Of a stretch of 64,000 nt of DNA, positions 38,481 through 47,549 are shown in pieces. Position numbers and translations under genes: made by a program. The DNA lies in the NCBI RefSeq assembly GCF_009688945.1, contig NZ_AP021874.1, positions 5,332,001-5,396,000 of the forward strand. Reading direction: 5' to 3'. The first letter of the stretch is position 1, and the number at the start of each line of letters is the position of its first letter. Origin of the DNA: Desulfosarcina alkanivorans (GTDB lineage Bacteria; Desulfobacterota; Desulfobacteria; Desulfobacterales; Desulfosarcinaceae). The notes under the pieces were generated by a model, which was not told the origin of the DNA, made no database searches, and saw nothing but the letters and a program-made list of their open reading frames with translations.

Positions 38481-39731
38481 CTATATCATCTCCAGTGCAC
38501 AGGCCATCGACACGCCGCCACCGCCGCACAGGGTGGCCAGACCCAGAGATTTTTCCCGGTTTTTCATGGCGTAAAGCAGGGACACCATGATCCGGCAGCC
38601 GGTGGCGCCCACCGGATGCCCCAGGCCGATACCGGAACCGTTGACGTTGGTGATGTCGCGGTTCAGGTTCAGGTCGCGTTCGCAACCGATATACTGGGCG
38701 GCGAAGGCCTCGTTCAATTCCACCAGTTCGAAATCGCCGATCGACATGCCGTGCCGGTCCATCAGATTCCTGACCGCCGGTACCGGCGACAGTCCCATCA
38801 CCGACGGGTGGCAGGCACCGCGGCCGGTCGCCACGATCCTGGCCAGCGGGGTCAGTCCCAGTGCCCTGGCCTTGTCGGCAGACATGATTATCATGGCGGC
38901 CGAGCCGTCGTTGATGCCCGAGGCATTGCCGGCGGTCACCTTGCCGATTTTGGGTACGAAGGCTGGGGGCAGTTTTTCCAGCTGTTCCATGGTCAGGCCG
39001 GGACGGAAATGTTCGTCCCGGGTGAAGACGATGGGGTCTTTTTTCCGCCGGGGGATCTCCATGGGCACGATCTCGTCCCTGAACGAACCGTCGTCATTGG
39101 CCCGCTCTGCGTTGTTCTGGCTTCTCAGTGCCACCTCGTCCATCTCCCGCCGGGAGATGTCCATGTGCTGGGCAATGAACTCGGCGGTCTGGCCCATGAT
39201 GTAGGGCTTGCCAACGGACATGCTCAATGGCGGCTGGGTGGCATCCACCGGGCCATCTTCCGGGTGGGGGATGATGTGAGAACCGCAATGAAGGGCATGG
39301 ATCATGGCATCCACGAAAACGGTGTCCTGAAGGCGGCAGCCCCAGCGTGCATTGGGCACCTGGTAGGCCACCCCGCTCATGTGTTCCATCCCGCCGGCCA
39401 GGATCACGTCGGCCATGCCGGCCTGGATCATGGCCATGCCCGAGATGACCGCCTCCATACCCGAGATGCACACCCGGTTGATGGTGACGGCCGTAACGGA
39501 TTCGGGAATGCCTGCCAGCAGGGCCGAAACGCGTGCCACGTTGAGCGCGTCAGCCGGCTCCATACAACAGCCGTAGCGCACATCGTCGATGATATCCGGG
39601 TCAATGCCGGCACGGTTGATGGCTTCTTTCATGGTCACGCTGCCGATGACCGCCGCGTTGGAATCTCTGAGCGTTCCGCCGAAGGCCCCGATGGCGGTTC
39701 GGCAGGCGGATACGATGACGACCTCTTTCAT
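38481..39731 (-). CDS. Acetyl-CoA acyltransferase (thiolase)
   Basis: 416 residues, a canonical degradative or biosynthetic thiolase. Nucleophile Cys in NRVCISGMEAV, NEAFAAQ, GLGHPVGATGCR with the catalytic His, and the C-terminal CGGGG containing the second Cys are all present. It cleaves 3-ketoacyl-CoA with CoA, or condenses two acetyl-CoA. It is downstream of the acyl-CoA dehydrogenase at 40025 on the same strand (293-base gap). It contrasts with the two thiolase-fold proteins at 46.4-48.7 kb, which lack these residues. Confidence 0.94.
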   Translation of the reverse strand: MKEVVIVSACRTAIGAFGGTLRDSNAAVIGSVTMKEAINRAGIDPDIIDDVRYGCCMEPADALNVARVSALLAGIPESVTAVTINRVCISGMEAVISGMAMIQAGMADVILAGGMEHMSGVAYQVPNARWGCRLQDTVFVDAMIHALHCGSHIIPHPEDGPVDATQPPLSMSVGKPYIMGQTAEFIAQHMDISRREMDEVALRSQNNAERANDDGSFRDEIVPMEIPRRKKDPIVFTRDEHFRPGLTMEQLEKLPPAFVPKIGKVTAGNASGINDGSAAMIIMSADKARALGLTPLARIVATGRGACHPSVMGLSPVPAVRNLMDRHGMSIGDFELVELNEAFAAQYIGCERDLNLNRDITNVNGSGIGLGHPVGATGCRIMVSLLYAMKNREKSLGLATLCGGGGVSMACALEMI

Positions 39732-40024
39732 ATTCCTCTCCTGTTTGGTGGGTAGTTTCGCTGACTCATGCGTCGATAAGATAATTCCCGACCCCTGATG
39801 GTTAATTTACTGGACCGACCATTGACTACTAAAAGACTGAAATCAGAATTCAGGGGCAGGTGTCGCCTGCGGCTAAGTCTTTCATCTAATGCGCCGGCGC
39901 AAAGCGCCACCGTTTTTCTTCCGGACCCTGGCGCCTGGCTCCTGAATATTTCATCCTGTGCAGAAGAAGGTGGTTCAAGCCGGGCCTTCTGATTCGGTTA
40001 ACCAGACGGCTGTGCAGATTGCCC

Positions 40025-41881
40025 TTACAATCCGCCAAACCCCCTTTCGGTAATTTCCAGTACGGCATCGTCGCCCGTGCGAATGGCCGCCAAACGACCC
40101 AGCGTGATCGGCAGGACCGAATTGATGAAATAACGGGCACTCTGGATCTGGCCGCTGTAGAAGGCCGCATCTTTGTCTTTTTCGAGCTTATCGATCTTTT
40201 TCCTTTCCTCCAGGCCGCCAACCCGTTTTTCAAGCCTGGGGGCCGATATCGCCGCCCGCCACAGCAGCATCCATCCCATGATCACGTCGCCCATGGCCAT
40301 CATGAACGGATGCGCATGGGCGAATGCGGTTTTAAATGCCGGGCTCATGGCCTGCCTGCCGATACCCATGGCTGTTTCTGCCAGTTGATCGACGGCCGTC
40401 TCCAGAGCCCTGGACAACGGCTTGAGACTGTCGATGCCGTTGGCCTGTTCGATGGTCTTTTTTATTTCGTCCAAAACGTCCATGAACACGGCGCCCTTTT
40501 TCATGCCCAGCTTGCGTCCCAGCAGATCCATGGCCTGGATGCCGTCGGTGCCCTCAAAAATGGAGGCGATCTTGCAATCCCTGGCCAGCTGTTCGACCGG
40601 GTAGTCCATGGTATAGCCGCAGCCTCCGTGCACCTGCATGGCCTCCGTACAGACCTCGAACCCGCGTCCGGCGCAGTAGGCCTTGATCAGCGGGGTGAGC
40701 AGGGCGATACGGTCGTCATTGCGCTCCCGCTCCCCTTCATCGGCGGAGCATTCGGCCAGGTCGAAGCAGCGGGCCACATAATAGATGAAGCTCCTCATGC
40801 CTTCGACATGGGATTTCATCCACAACAGCATGCGGCGAACGTCCGGATGCCGGATGATGGGAACGGAGGGCGCATCGGCATTTTTGCCGTCGGCCAAATC
40901 CCTTCCCTGGATGCGCTCCCGGGCAAAGTTGACTGCGTAAAGGAAGGCCGCCGTGGCATTGCAGAACCCCATGAAACCGACATCCAGCCGCGCCTCGTTC
41001 ATCATGTGGAACATGATTTTCATGCCCGAGTTTTCTTCTCCGAGCAACAGCCCCCGGCACACCCCTTTGCTGCCCATGGACATGGCGCAGGTGGCGCTGC
41101 CGTGGAGGCCCATTTTCTCTTCGGTCCCCGTGCAGACGATATCGTTGCGTTCGCCCAGGCTGCCGTCGTCATTGACCCATATCTTGGGAACGATGAAAAT
41201 GGAAATGCCCCTGGTCCCCGCCGGTGCGCCTTCGATACGCGCCAGTACCGGGTGGATGATATTTTCGGTGAGGTCGTGTTCTCCGTTGGTAATGTAGATT
41301 TTGTTGCCCGTGATGGCATAGGTGCCGTCGTCCAGGCGCCTGGCCGAAGTGGTCAGGGCACCGACGTCCGACCCGGCTTCGGGTTCGGTGAGATCCATGG
41401 TCCCGCCCCATTCGGCAGTGTAGAGTTTTTTGAGGAACAGTTCTTTTTGTTGCTCGGTGCCGAACAATTCGATCATCTTGCCGGTGCCGTGGCCTTCCAT
41501 GGCATAGATCACCATGGCATAATTGGCCCCGATGAAGTACTCGCCTGCAGCGCGCATCACCATGTGCGGCAGCCCCTGTCCGCCTGCAGCAGGATCCTCG
41601 GTGAGAGATGTCCAGCCGTTTTCAACCATCAGCCGGTAGGGGCGGCGATAGCACTCGGGAACAAAAACCTTCCCGTTTTCAAAAGAAACACCGGTCGTGT
41701 CGCCTTCACCATGGGTGGGCAGAACCTCTTTAATGCCGAACGACCGGGCTTCGGTAACCACCATGTCCACCATTTTTTTGTTCAGGTCCCGGTGCTTTTC
41801 GGTTTTAAACAGCTGTTGGACATCCAATTGTTCATAAAGGACAAAGTCGATATCCCGGCGGTCTGCGATTTGCTGCGTCAT
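40025..41881 (-). CDS. Acyl-CoA dehydrogenase, long (DmdC-like) type
   Basis: 618 residues, about 200 longer than classic acyl-CoA dehydrogenases. The extra C-terminal helical domain and sequence are like the AidB/DmdC-type subfamily. FAD/substrate motif TEPEAGSDVGAL, and catalytic Glu in SIFEGTDGIQAMD. I chose the ATG ending at 41881 (MTQQIADRRDI), with GGGAGA upstream; a longer frame to 42058 has no similarity. The paralogue at 54334 begins with a closely related N-terminus but is broken. It introduces a double bond into an acyl-CoA; the chain length is unknown. Confidence 0.93.
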   Translation of the reverse strand: MTQQIADRRDIDFVLYEQLDVQQLFKTEKHRDLNKKMVDMVVTEARSFGIKEVLPTHGEGDTTGVSFENGKVFVPECYRRPYRLMVENGWTSLTEDPAAGGQGLPHMVMRAAGEYFIGANYAMVIYAMEGHGTGKMIELFGTEQQKELFLKKLYTAEWGGTMDLTEPEAGSDVGALTTSARRLDDGTYAITGNKIYITNGEHDLTENIIHPVLARIEGAPAGTRGISIFIVPKIWVNDDGSLGERNDIVCTGTEEKMGLHGSATCAMSMGSKGVCRGLLLGEENSGMKIMFHMMNEARLDVGFMGFCNATAAFLYAVNFARERIQGRDLADGKNADAPSVPIIRHPDVRRMLLWMKSHVEGMRSFIYYVARCFDLAECSADEGERERNDDRIALLTPLIKAYCAGRGFEVCTEAMQVHGGCGYTMDYPVEQLARDCKIASIFEGTDGIQAMDLLGRKLGMKKGAVFMDVLDEIKKTIEQANGIDSLKPLSRALETAVDQLAETAMGIGRQAMSPAFKTAFAHAHPFMMAMGDVIMGWMLLWRAAISAPRLEKRVGGLEERKKIDKLEKDKDAAFYSGQIQSARYFINSVLPITLGRLAAIRTGDDAVLEITERGFGGL

Positions 41882-42281
41882 GTTTCCGCTCTCCCGTTGC
41901 TTGAAAATGAATTCATCGTTTTCTGCCGTGTGTTTTTCGGGGCCGGCGATGGCGCTGCAGGCAGGTGTGTCCCATGCATCGCCCCTCACCCGAGTCGCAC
42001 CGGCAACCCGGTCCGGAACAACCGGGACGGGGTCCTGCGCGATAGTGAAAAATGTCATAACGACTTATGGTTGATGGAAAGGATGTGGCGAACCCCATTT
42101 TTGTTAGTATAGGCATGGGACCTTGTCAAGCAGCGCTGGCCGTGAATTGCAAGTAGTTGTTGAACCTTGTTCAACTCCCGATTGCCGGAGCGATGCGAAA
42201 AGCGGCAGGGCGGGAAGACCGACCGTTTTTTTCCATGAACAGGGCCGTTGCAGCGAGTGCATTTTAATTGCACTCTTAATA

Positions 42282-42376
42282 TGAATCATATTCGAATAAA
42301 TAATTAAGTTCATATAATTCTTGACAAGGGGTGTGCGATCTTTGTATTGCTATGTTCAGTGATTGAATTAGATTCG
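42282..42376 (+). promoter_or_regulatory. Promoter region with two TGAAT-N3-ATTCG operators
   Basis: Two sites, TGAATCATATTCG (42282-42294) and TGAATTAGATTCG (42364-42376), are each followed by AATAAATAATT and lie 82 bases apart. Between them is a -35-like TTGACA at 42321-42326, with a weak -10 (TATTGC, 18-base spacing). The likely regulator is the TetR protein encoded at 44958 in the same operon. A perfect palindromic copy of the site lies at 61860. Confidence 0.6.
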
Positions 42377-42452
42377 AATAAATAATTGAATTCAAGTTGC
42401 ACCAGCGGTTGCCAGCGCCGGGCAATTATCCACCGGGTGAAGGGGGGCGAAG

Positions 42453-43595
42453 ATGGATTTCGCGTTCACCAGAGAACAGCTCATGTTCAAAAAAGAGGTG
42501 ATCCGGTTCGCCAAAAAGGAAATCGTTCCCCGAGTGCGGGAGCACGATCTCCAGGAGGCGTTCGATTTCGAATCCTTTCGAAAAATGGGGGATTTCGGGC
42601 TCCTGGGGCTTCATTTCCCCACGGAATATGGGGGGGAGGGCGCGGACGTCGTCACCACGGTACTGGCAGGAGAAGCCCTGGGCGAGGCGGGTGTGGATGG
42701 CGGCCTGACGCTTGCTTATGGCGCCCACACCTTTCTTTGCGCGGACACCCTGTTTCGCAACGGCACGGAAGCGCAACGCCAGCGATATATTCCCAAATTG
42801 GCCTCCGGCCGGTGGATCGGCTGCATGGGGTTGTCCGAGCCGGATGCCGGGTCCGATGTGGCCGCCATGGCCACCACGGCAGAAAAATGCGGTGACCATT
42901 ATGTGCTCAACGGCACGAAAATGTGGATCACCAACGGTCCCATCTCCGATGTGGCCGTGGTTTACGCCAAGACCGATCCGGAACAGGCCCATGCCGGTAT
43001 CAGCGCCTTCATTGTCGAAAAAGGCACCCCCGGTTTTTCACCCGGACCGCCGTTGATCAAGATGGGGGTGCGAACCTCCCAGACCAGCGAACTGGTCTTC
43101 AAGGACTGTAAAATTCCTGCCCGGAATCTGCTGGGCAGGGAGGGCGATGGCTTTTTGTACGCCATGCAGACCGTGGAATGGGATCGCAGCGCCCTGCTGG
43201 CGCCCTTTGTGGGGGTCACCACCTACATGTTGAAAAAATGTGCCGATTACGCCAAGGGGCGCATCCAGTTCGGCCGGCCCATCGGAAAATTCCAGGCCAT
43301 CAAGCACAAGTTGGCCGACATGCGGATTTTCGGCGAGGCGGCCCGGACCCTGGTCTACCGGATTGCCTGGTGCAAGGACCAGGGTCGCCCGCTCAACCAT
43401 CTGGAGGCGGCGGTTGCCAAACTGTTCATCGGCGACTGGAGCCTGGCCGTTACCAACGATGCGGTCACCCTGCACGGCGGCTATGGCTACACCCATGAGT
43501 TCGACATGGAACGTATTTTCAGGGATACGCGGCTGGCCCCGATCGGCGGCGGTACTTCCGAAATTCAGAAAATGATCATTTCGAAGCTGATGTGA
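42453..43595 (+). CDS. Acyl-CoA dehydrogenase
   Basis: 380 residues, classic length. Motifs: LSEPDAGSDVAAM (FAD contact) and WITNG, with C-terminal GRPIGKFQAIKHKLADM. The Glu normally seen in the C-terminal YEGT motif is replaced (PIGGGTSEIQ), as in branched-chain types (isovaleryl-CoA dehydrogenase) whose base sits near residue 254; here that segment reads VEWDRSALLA, with an Asp and a nearby Glu as candidates. First gene of the TetR-containing cluster. The next gene is a divergent dehydrogenase-like subunit, suggesting a heteromeric enzyme. Confidence 0.93.
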   Translation: MDFAFTREQLMFKKEVIRFAKKEIVPRVREHDLQEAFDFESFRKMGDFGLLGLHFPTEYGGEGADVVTTVLAGEALGEAGVDGGLTLAYGAHTFLCADTLFRNGTEAQRQRYIPKLASGRWIGCMGLSEPDAGSDVAAMATTAEKCGDHYVLNGTKMWITNGPISDVAVVYAKTDPEQAHAGISAFIVEKGTPGFSPGPPLIKMGVRTSQTSELVFKDCKIPARNLLGREGDGFLYAMQTVEWDRSALLAPFVGVTTYMLKKCADYAKGRIQFGRPIGKFQAIKHKLADMRIFGEAARTLVYRIAWCKDQGRPLNHLEAAVAKLFIGDWSLAVTNDAVTLHGGYGYTHEFDMERIFRDTRLAPIGGGTSEIQKMIISKLM

Positions 43596-43662
43596 GACTG
43601 GGTTGAGCATATCATGCATGGGGGGATTGGGGCTTGCGGTTTCCCGGTGCGAGGAGAACGGC

Positions 43663-44799
43663 ATGAACTTTGATTTTTCTGACCGAGAAAAGGCGTTTTT
43701 TTCTCAGGTTAACGACGCGATGATCGACTATGCCGGCAGCCGCGACCTGGAATCCGGTGATCTTTCGACGATTCACGGTCACCTGGACGGGGCGCTGTCA
43801 AGGCTCGGCCCCATGGGATACCTGAAACTCGGTATCAGCGCCGAAGGACAGGCGGTTTCGGGATCCCTGGCCATGATGGCCGCCATGGAGACGCTGTCCG
43901 GTGTTTCTGCTTCCATTTTTCTTTCGGTGGAGATGGCTGCCCGTTTTTTTGGAAGAATCCTGACGTTATGGGATTTGAAGGAAGATAAGAAGGCGTTGTT
44001 GAAGCGGCTGACGGACGGCGGCCTCATCGGAGCCGTCGCCCTTTCCGAGTCGGCCATGAATGTCGAAAACGAACCGCTGGCAACGGTGGGCGTTCGGGAC
44101 GGCAGCCGCATCGCGGTCAGCGGGGCCAAAGGGTATGTGGTCAACGGCCCCGTGGCGGACTGGTATGCGGTGGTGGGATGCCTTGATGGACGGGTGGTGG
44201 CCTTCCTCATCGAAAAAACAGCGCCGGGGCTGACCCTCACCGGTCGGATCGCCACCATGGGGTATAATGGGGTGGCCATCTGCGGTCTGGAACTGGACGC
44301 CGTAAGGGTGCCGCAAAGCCGCGTTATCGGACCTTTTGAAACCCGTCATTGGCTGGATACGCTCAAGATGTGGGAAAACCAGATCCTGATCGTTGCCGCT
44401 CTGGGTATGATGAATCGCAGTTTTGAGACGGCGCGGGATTTTGCCAAAACCCACCACTCCGGCGGAAAGCCGGTAATTGCCTACCAGGAGGTGGGGTTCA
44501 AGCTGTCGGAGATGCTGACCCTCTACCAGACGGCTCAGTTGTACGCATACCGGGCGGCCTGGATGGCCGACGACGATCCCAAGGCGGCCGGCGTGATGAC
44601 CCTGTGCGCCAAAGTGTTCTGCACGGAAGCGGCTGAAACCGTCGCGGGTAAGGCGCTGCAGGTTCTGTCCGGCGACGGATACCGGTCCGGCAGCGCCGCG
44701 GAGCAGGCATACCGGTGTGCCAAGTACGGTCAGATTGCCGGCATCTCATCGGAAATTGCCCGGGTGAAGATCGGGGACGCGGCCCTGGGCCGGCTTTAA
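43663..44799 (+). CDS. Divergent acyl-CoA dehydrogenase-like subunit
   Basis: 378 residues from ATG 43663 (GAGGAG upstream). Overall fold clearly acyl-CoA dehydrogenase (VALSESAMNVENEP in place of the TEPxAGSD motif, KGYVVNGPVADWY, YQEVGFKLSEML, then VLSGDGYRSGSAAEQAYR). The C-terminal catalytic region reads QIAGISSEIARVKIG with no EGT. The SExAxxxE pattern is degenerate, so it may not bind FAD fully or catalyse alone. In steroid-degrading actinobacteria such a weak subunit pairs with a competent one (ChsE1/ChsE2) in an alpha2-beta2 enzyme; adjacency to the gene at 42453 supports the same here. Confidence 0.85.
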   Translation: MNFDFSDREKAFFSQVNDAMIDYAGSRDLESGDLSTIHGHLDGALSRLGPMGYLKLGISAEGQAVSGSLAMMAAMETLSGVSASIFLSVEMAARFFGRILTLWDLKEDKKALLKRLTDGGLIGAVALSESAMNVENEPLATVGVRDGSRIAVSGAKGYVVNGPVADWYAVVGCLDGRVVAFLIEKTAPGLTLTGRIATMGYNGVAICGLELDAVRVPQSRVIGPFETRHWLDTLKMWENQILIVAALGMMNRSFETARDFAKTHHSGGKPVIAYQEVGFKLSEMLTLYQTAQLYAYRAAWMADDDPKAAGVMTLCAKVFCTEAAETVAGKALQVLSGDGYRSGSAAEQAYRCAKYGQIAGISSEIARVKIGDAALGRL

Positions 44800-44957
44800 T
44801 CGGAAGAAAAGCGTTTGTGCCCATATGGAATTTCAGATACAGAGTCCATGCGGCACTGGCTGTTCCGGGCACGCGTTGCCCGGTTCATGGCGTCCCTTCG
44901 TTGAGGGGCATTTTTGGGCAGGACGCGGTTCAAGGGCCCCGAAATATTGGAGAGGAG

Positions 44958-45623
44958 ATGAGTAAAAAGAAAGACAGGCGGGAAACGACGCCCCCATTAT
45001 CCAAAAGCGCACTCCGGCGGCAGCGGGAGCGTGAACAGCGCCTGGAAACCATTCTGGGCGCGGCACAGACCCTGTTCGCCGCCGATGGCTACCACAAAGC
45101 CAGTATGGAGAAGATTGCCGATACGGCGGAAGTCTCGGTGGGGACCCTTTATTTTTACTTCAAGAATAAAGAAGATCTGCTGGTCAAACTGCTTGGCCAG
45201 ATCGGATTTGATCTGCGCAACATGCTGGGCTCGGCTTTTAAGAACGCGGACCTTTCCCTGGCGGGCATCCGTGAAGCCGGCCGGATTTTTTTCGAGGACT
45301 TTTGTCCCAACCATCCCGAAAACATCGCCATTTTCTTCAGAGAATCCGTGGGGCAGGGAGAGGTGGTGGAGGCCCACCGGAAAAAAATTTTCGACAAACT
45401 GATCGATGATGTCTGCCAGGCCCTGATGCGGGTTTGCGAAAACCAGGGGGGCCGGTTCCAAAGTGATCTGTCGGCCGAGGTCATGGCCACGAGTATCATG
45501 GGCATGTTCGAGCGTCTTGCCTACCACAACCTGATCTGGCAGGACCGCTCAGCGGAACTGAAGACCATCGGCCAGGATGCGATCGATTTCATCATCGGCG
45601 GTATCGAACGCCTGGTCAGGTAG
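44958..45623 (+). CDS. TetR-family transcriptional regulator
   Basis: 221 residues (start 44958; GAGGAG upstream). N-terminal helix-turn-helix (ILGAAQTLFAADGYHKASMEKIADTAEVSVGTLYFYFKNKEDL), with a basic, flexible N-tail. The C-terminal domain is helical and likely binds an acyl-CoA or related ligand. It lies between the dehydrogenase pair and the PHP/thiolase genes on the same strand. Probable repressor of the cluster through the TGAAT-N3-ATTCR sites. Confidence 0.93.
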   Translation: MSKKKDRRETTPPLSKSALRRQREREQRLETILGAAQTLFAADGYHKASMEKIADTAEVSVGTLYFYFKNKEDLLVKLLGQIGFDLRNMLGSAFKNADLSLAGIREAGRIFFEDFCPNHPENIAIFFRESVGQGEVVEAHRKKIFDKLIDDVCQALMRVCENQGGRFQSDLSAEVMATSIMGMFERLAYHNLIWQDRSAELKTIGQDAIDFIIGGIERLVR

Positions 45624-45628
45624 CCGTC

Positions 45629-46183
45629 ATGCATCTCAAGGGCGCATTGCATGTGCACACCACCTGTTCAGACGGCACCTTGTCCATCGACCAGGTGGTT
45701 TCCGTCTATACCGGGCTGGGCTTCGATTTCATCGCGCTGACCGACCATGACTACCTGGTCCGAGGCGGCTGTTACGACCGGGTGGAACGCCTGGATACCG
45801 AGATGATCGTTTTCACCGGGTTGGAGATGACCGTTTTTGAAAAGGGTTACCTGCATGTCAACCGCATCGACGGGGATCGGGAAACCCTGCACATCTTCAA
45901 CCATCCTGCGGAACTGGATCTTCCCCTGGCCAAAGTGATCGCGCGCATCAATGCCGTGGCCCGGCGATTGCCCATTGATGCGGTTGAGGTCACAACCAAA
46001 GGTTTCCGGACCCCCGAGTACGAGACCGGCGCGATTCCTTTTCCCAAGGTTGCCACGGATGATGCCCATACCCGCCAGGGGTGCGGGCGGGCCTGGATTG
46101 AAATGGACTGTGCCCGGGACAAGGACAGCATCATCCGGGCCGTCCGGAACAACGCATTCTGGAATTGTTACGCCGGCAACTGA
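45629..46183 (+). CDS. PHP-domain metal-dependent phosphoesterase
   Basis: 184 residues. PHP motifs in order: HVHTTCSDG (His8, His10, Asp15), LTDHD, a central Glu (TGLEMTV), HIFNHP and the late TDDAH. It is a trimetal hydrolase of the polymerase-and-histidinol-phosphatase family; short stand-alone PHP proteins often cleave nucleotide phosphates or phosphodiesters. It starts 5 bases after the TetR stop, so they are translated from one message. Its role in an acyl-CoA cluster is not clear. Confidence 0.88.
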   Translation: MHLKGALHVHTTCSDGTLSIDQVVSVYTGLGFDFIALTDHDYLVRGGCYDRVERLDTEMIVFTGLEMTVFEKGYLHVNRIDGDRETLHIFNHPAELDLPLAKVIARINAVARRLPIDAVEVTTKGFRTPEYETGAIPFPKVATDDAHTRQGCGRAWIEMDCARDKDSIIRAVRNNAFWNCYAGN

Positions 46184-46388
46184 CGGCGTGTGCCGGAACG
46201 ACGCGTATAACGAACAGACGGGATGCCGGTGCCGCGACCCATCCTATCTTCTCATACAATTCTCACAACTTTTTTGATTGTGTTTCTTTCTTCCGGAAGT
46301 ATTCGGATTGAGGTGCGGCTGGTCAAGGCGCGTTAATTCCCCAACGCCTCAATTCCCCCAAAATTATATTCCAAGGAGGATCGTGGCT

Positions 46389-47537
46389 ATGGCAAGACGA
46401 GTGGGCATCTGTGCGGTGGCGCAAACCACCTATGAACCGGACAAATGGAACGAGCGGTTCCAGGGCATGGCCCTGGAAGTGCTCGAATCAATCCAGGCGC
46501 AAACCGGTGTAGATTTCTCAAAAGGTCGGGGCATCGACATGTCCATCAACGTGTCGGATGACATTTTCGATGCCCGTACCATTTCGGACAACGCCATGAC
46601 CGACGTCCTCGGGGCCCATATGGGATGTGAGGAGAAGGTGGCACAGGAAGGCATTCAGGCCCTTTACTACGGCCTTGCCGCCATCCAGTCGGGACACGTG
46701 GACGTGGTCCTGGTTGTCGGTCACTGCAAGGAATCCCAGTGCAGAAGCCGCAACATGGTGACCCATGTCGCTTTCGATCCCTTCTATACCCGACCGGTGG
46801 GGCTGGATTTTTGCGCCGCGGCCGGACTCCAGGCCCAGGCGTATATCGACCACTCGGGCATCACCGAGGAGCAGCTGGCCGCCGTGGTGGTCCGATCCCG
46901 CCGGAACGCGTTGAAAAACGACCGGCTGCCTGCCATCGAGGCGGTGACGGCCGAACAGGTCATGACCTCGCCCATGCTCGCCGACCCGATCCGCCAGCTG
47001 CATGCTTACCCGGTTTCCGACGGTGCCGTGGGCATGCTGCTGGCGGCTGAAGAGCGGGTGGGCGCGTTTACCGATACACCGGTGTGGATTACCGGTGTGG
47101 GCAACTGCATGGATTCCTTTTTTCTGGGAGACCGGGATCTGGCGTCCAGCTTTGCCCTGAAGGAGGCGGCCCGGCGGGCCTACATGCGGGCCGGTATCAG
47201 CGACCCCAAAACCGCTTTTGACCTGGTGGAGGTGTCTGATCTGTTCGCCTACCAGCAGCCCATGTGGCTTGAGGGGCTGGGCATCTGCGATGAGGGAACC
47301 GGCGGTCTGGCCGTGTGTGCGACCGGCAGCGATTCGACGGCGGTCAACCCCTCCGGGGGGACCCTGGCCGGGAACCCCATGATACTCGGGGGGCTGGTCC
47401 GGGCGGCGGAAGCCTCCCTGCAGCTCATGGGGAAGGCCCATGGCCACCAGGTCGACGATGCGTCCACCGCCCTGGCCCATGGGGTCATGGGGCCGGCCGG
47501 ACAGTTTCATTCCGTGGTCACACTGGCGCGGGCATAA
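46389..47537 (+). CDS. Thiolase-fold protein lacking catalytic Cys and His (1)
   Basis: 382 residues from ATG 46389 (AAGGAGG upstream; a GTG two codons before is also open). SCP-x-type thiolase family by overall pattern (N-terminal RRVGICAVAQTTYE; GYGLAAIQSGHVDVVLVVG-like core; C-terminal NPSGGTLAGNP). At the nucleophile position (helix starting KVAQEGIQALYYG) the usual Cys aligns with Ala, and the catalytic GHP is GNP. It is therefore unlikely to be a normal thiolase. Relatives such as Ltp2 are aldol lyases using DUF35 partners; two DUF35 domains occur in this cluster. Forms an operon with the next gene, 12 bases downstream. Confidence 0.85.
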   Translation: MARRVGICAVAQTTYEPDKWNERFQGMALEVLESIQAQTGVDFSKGRGIDMSINVSDDIFDARTISDNAMTDVLGAHMGCEEKVAQEGIQALYYGLAAIQSGHVDVVLVVGHCKESQCRSRNMVTHVAFDPFYTRPVGLDFCAAAGLQAQAYIDHSGITEEQLAAVVVRSRRNALKNDRLPAIEAVTAEQVMTSPMLADPIRQLHAYPVSDGAVGMLLAAEERVGAFTDTPVWITGVGNCMDSFFLGDRDLASSFALKEAARRAYMRAGISDPKTAFDLVEVSDLFAYQQPMWLEGLGICDEGTGGLAVCATGSDSTAVNPSGGTLAGNPMILGGLVRAAEASLQLMGKAHGHQVDDASTALAHGVMGPAGQFHSVVTLARA

Positions 47538-47549
47538 AGGAGGAAACCC

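Noticed and set aside
38616..39755. Open frame of 379 codons on the plus strand
   Set aside because: Antisense to the canonical thiolase; composition His/Gly/Asp-rich with no motif.
40019..42112. Open frame of 697 codons on the plus strand
   Set aside because: Antisense to the long acyl-CoA dehydrogenase; no family similarity.
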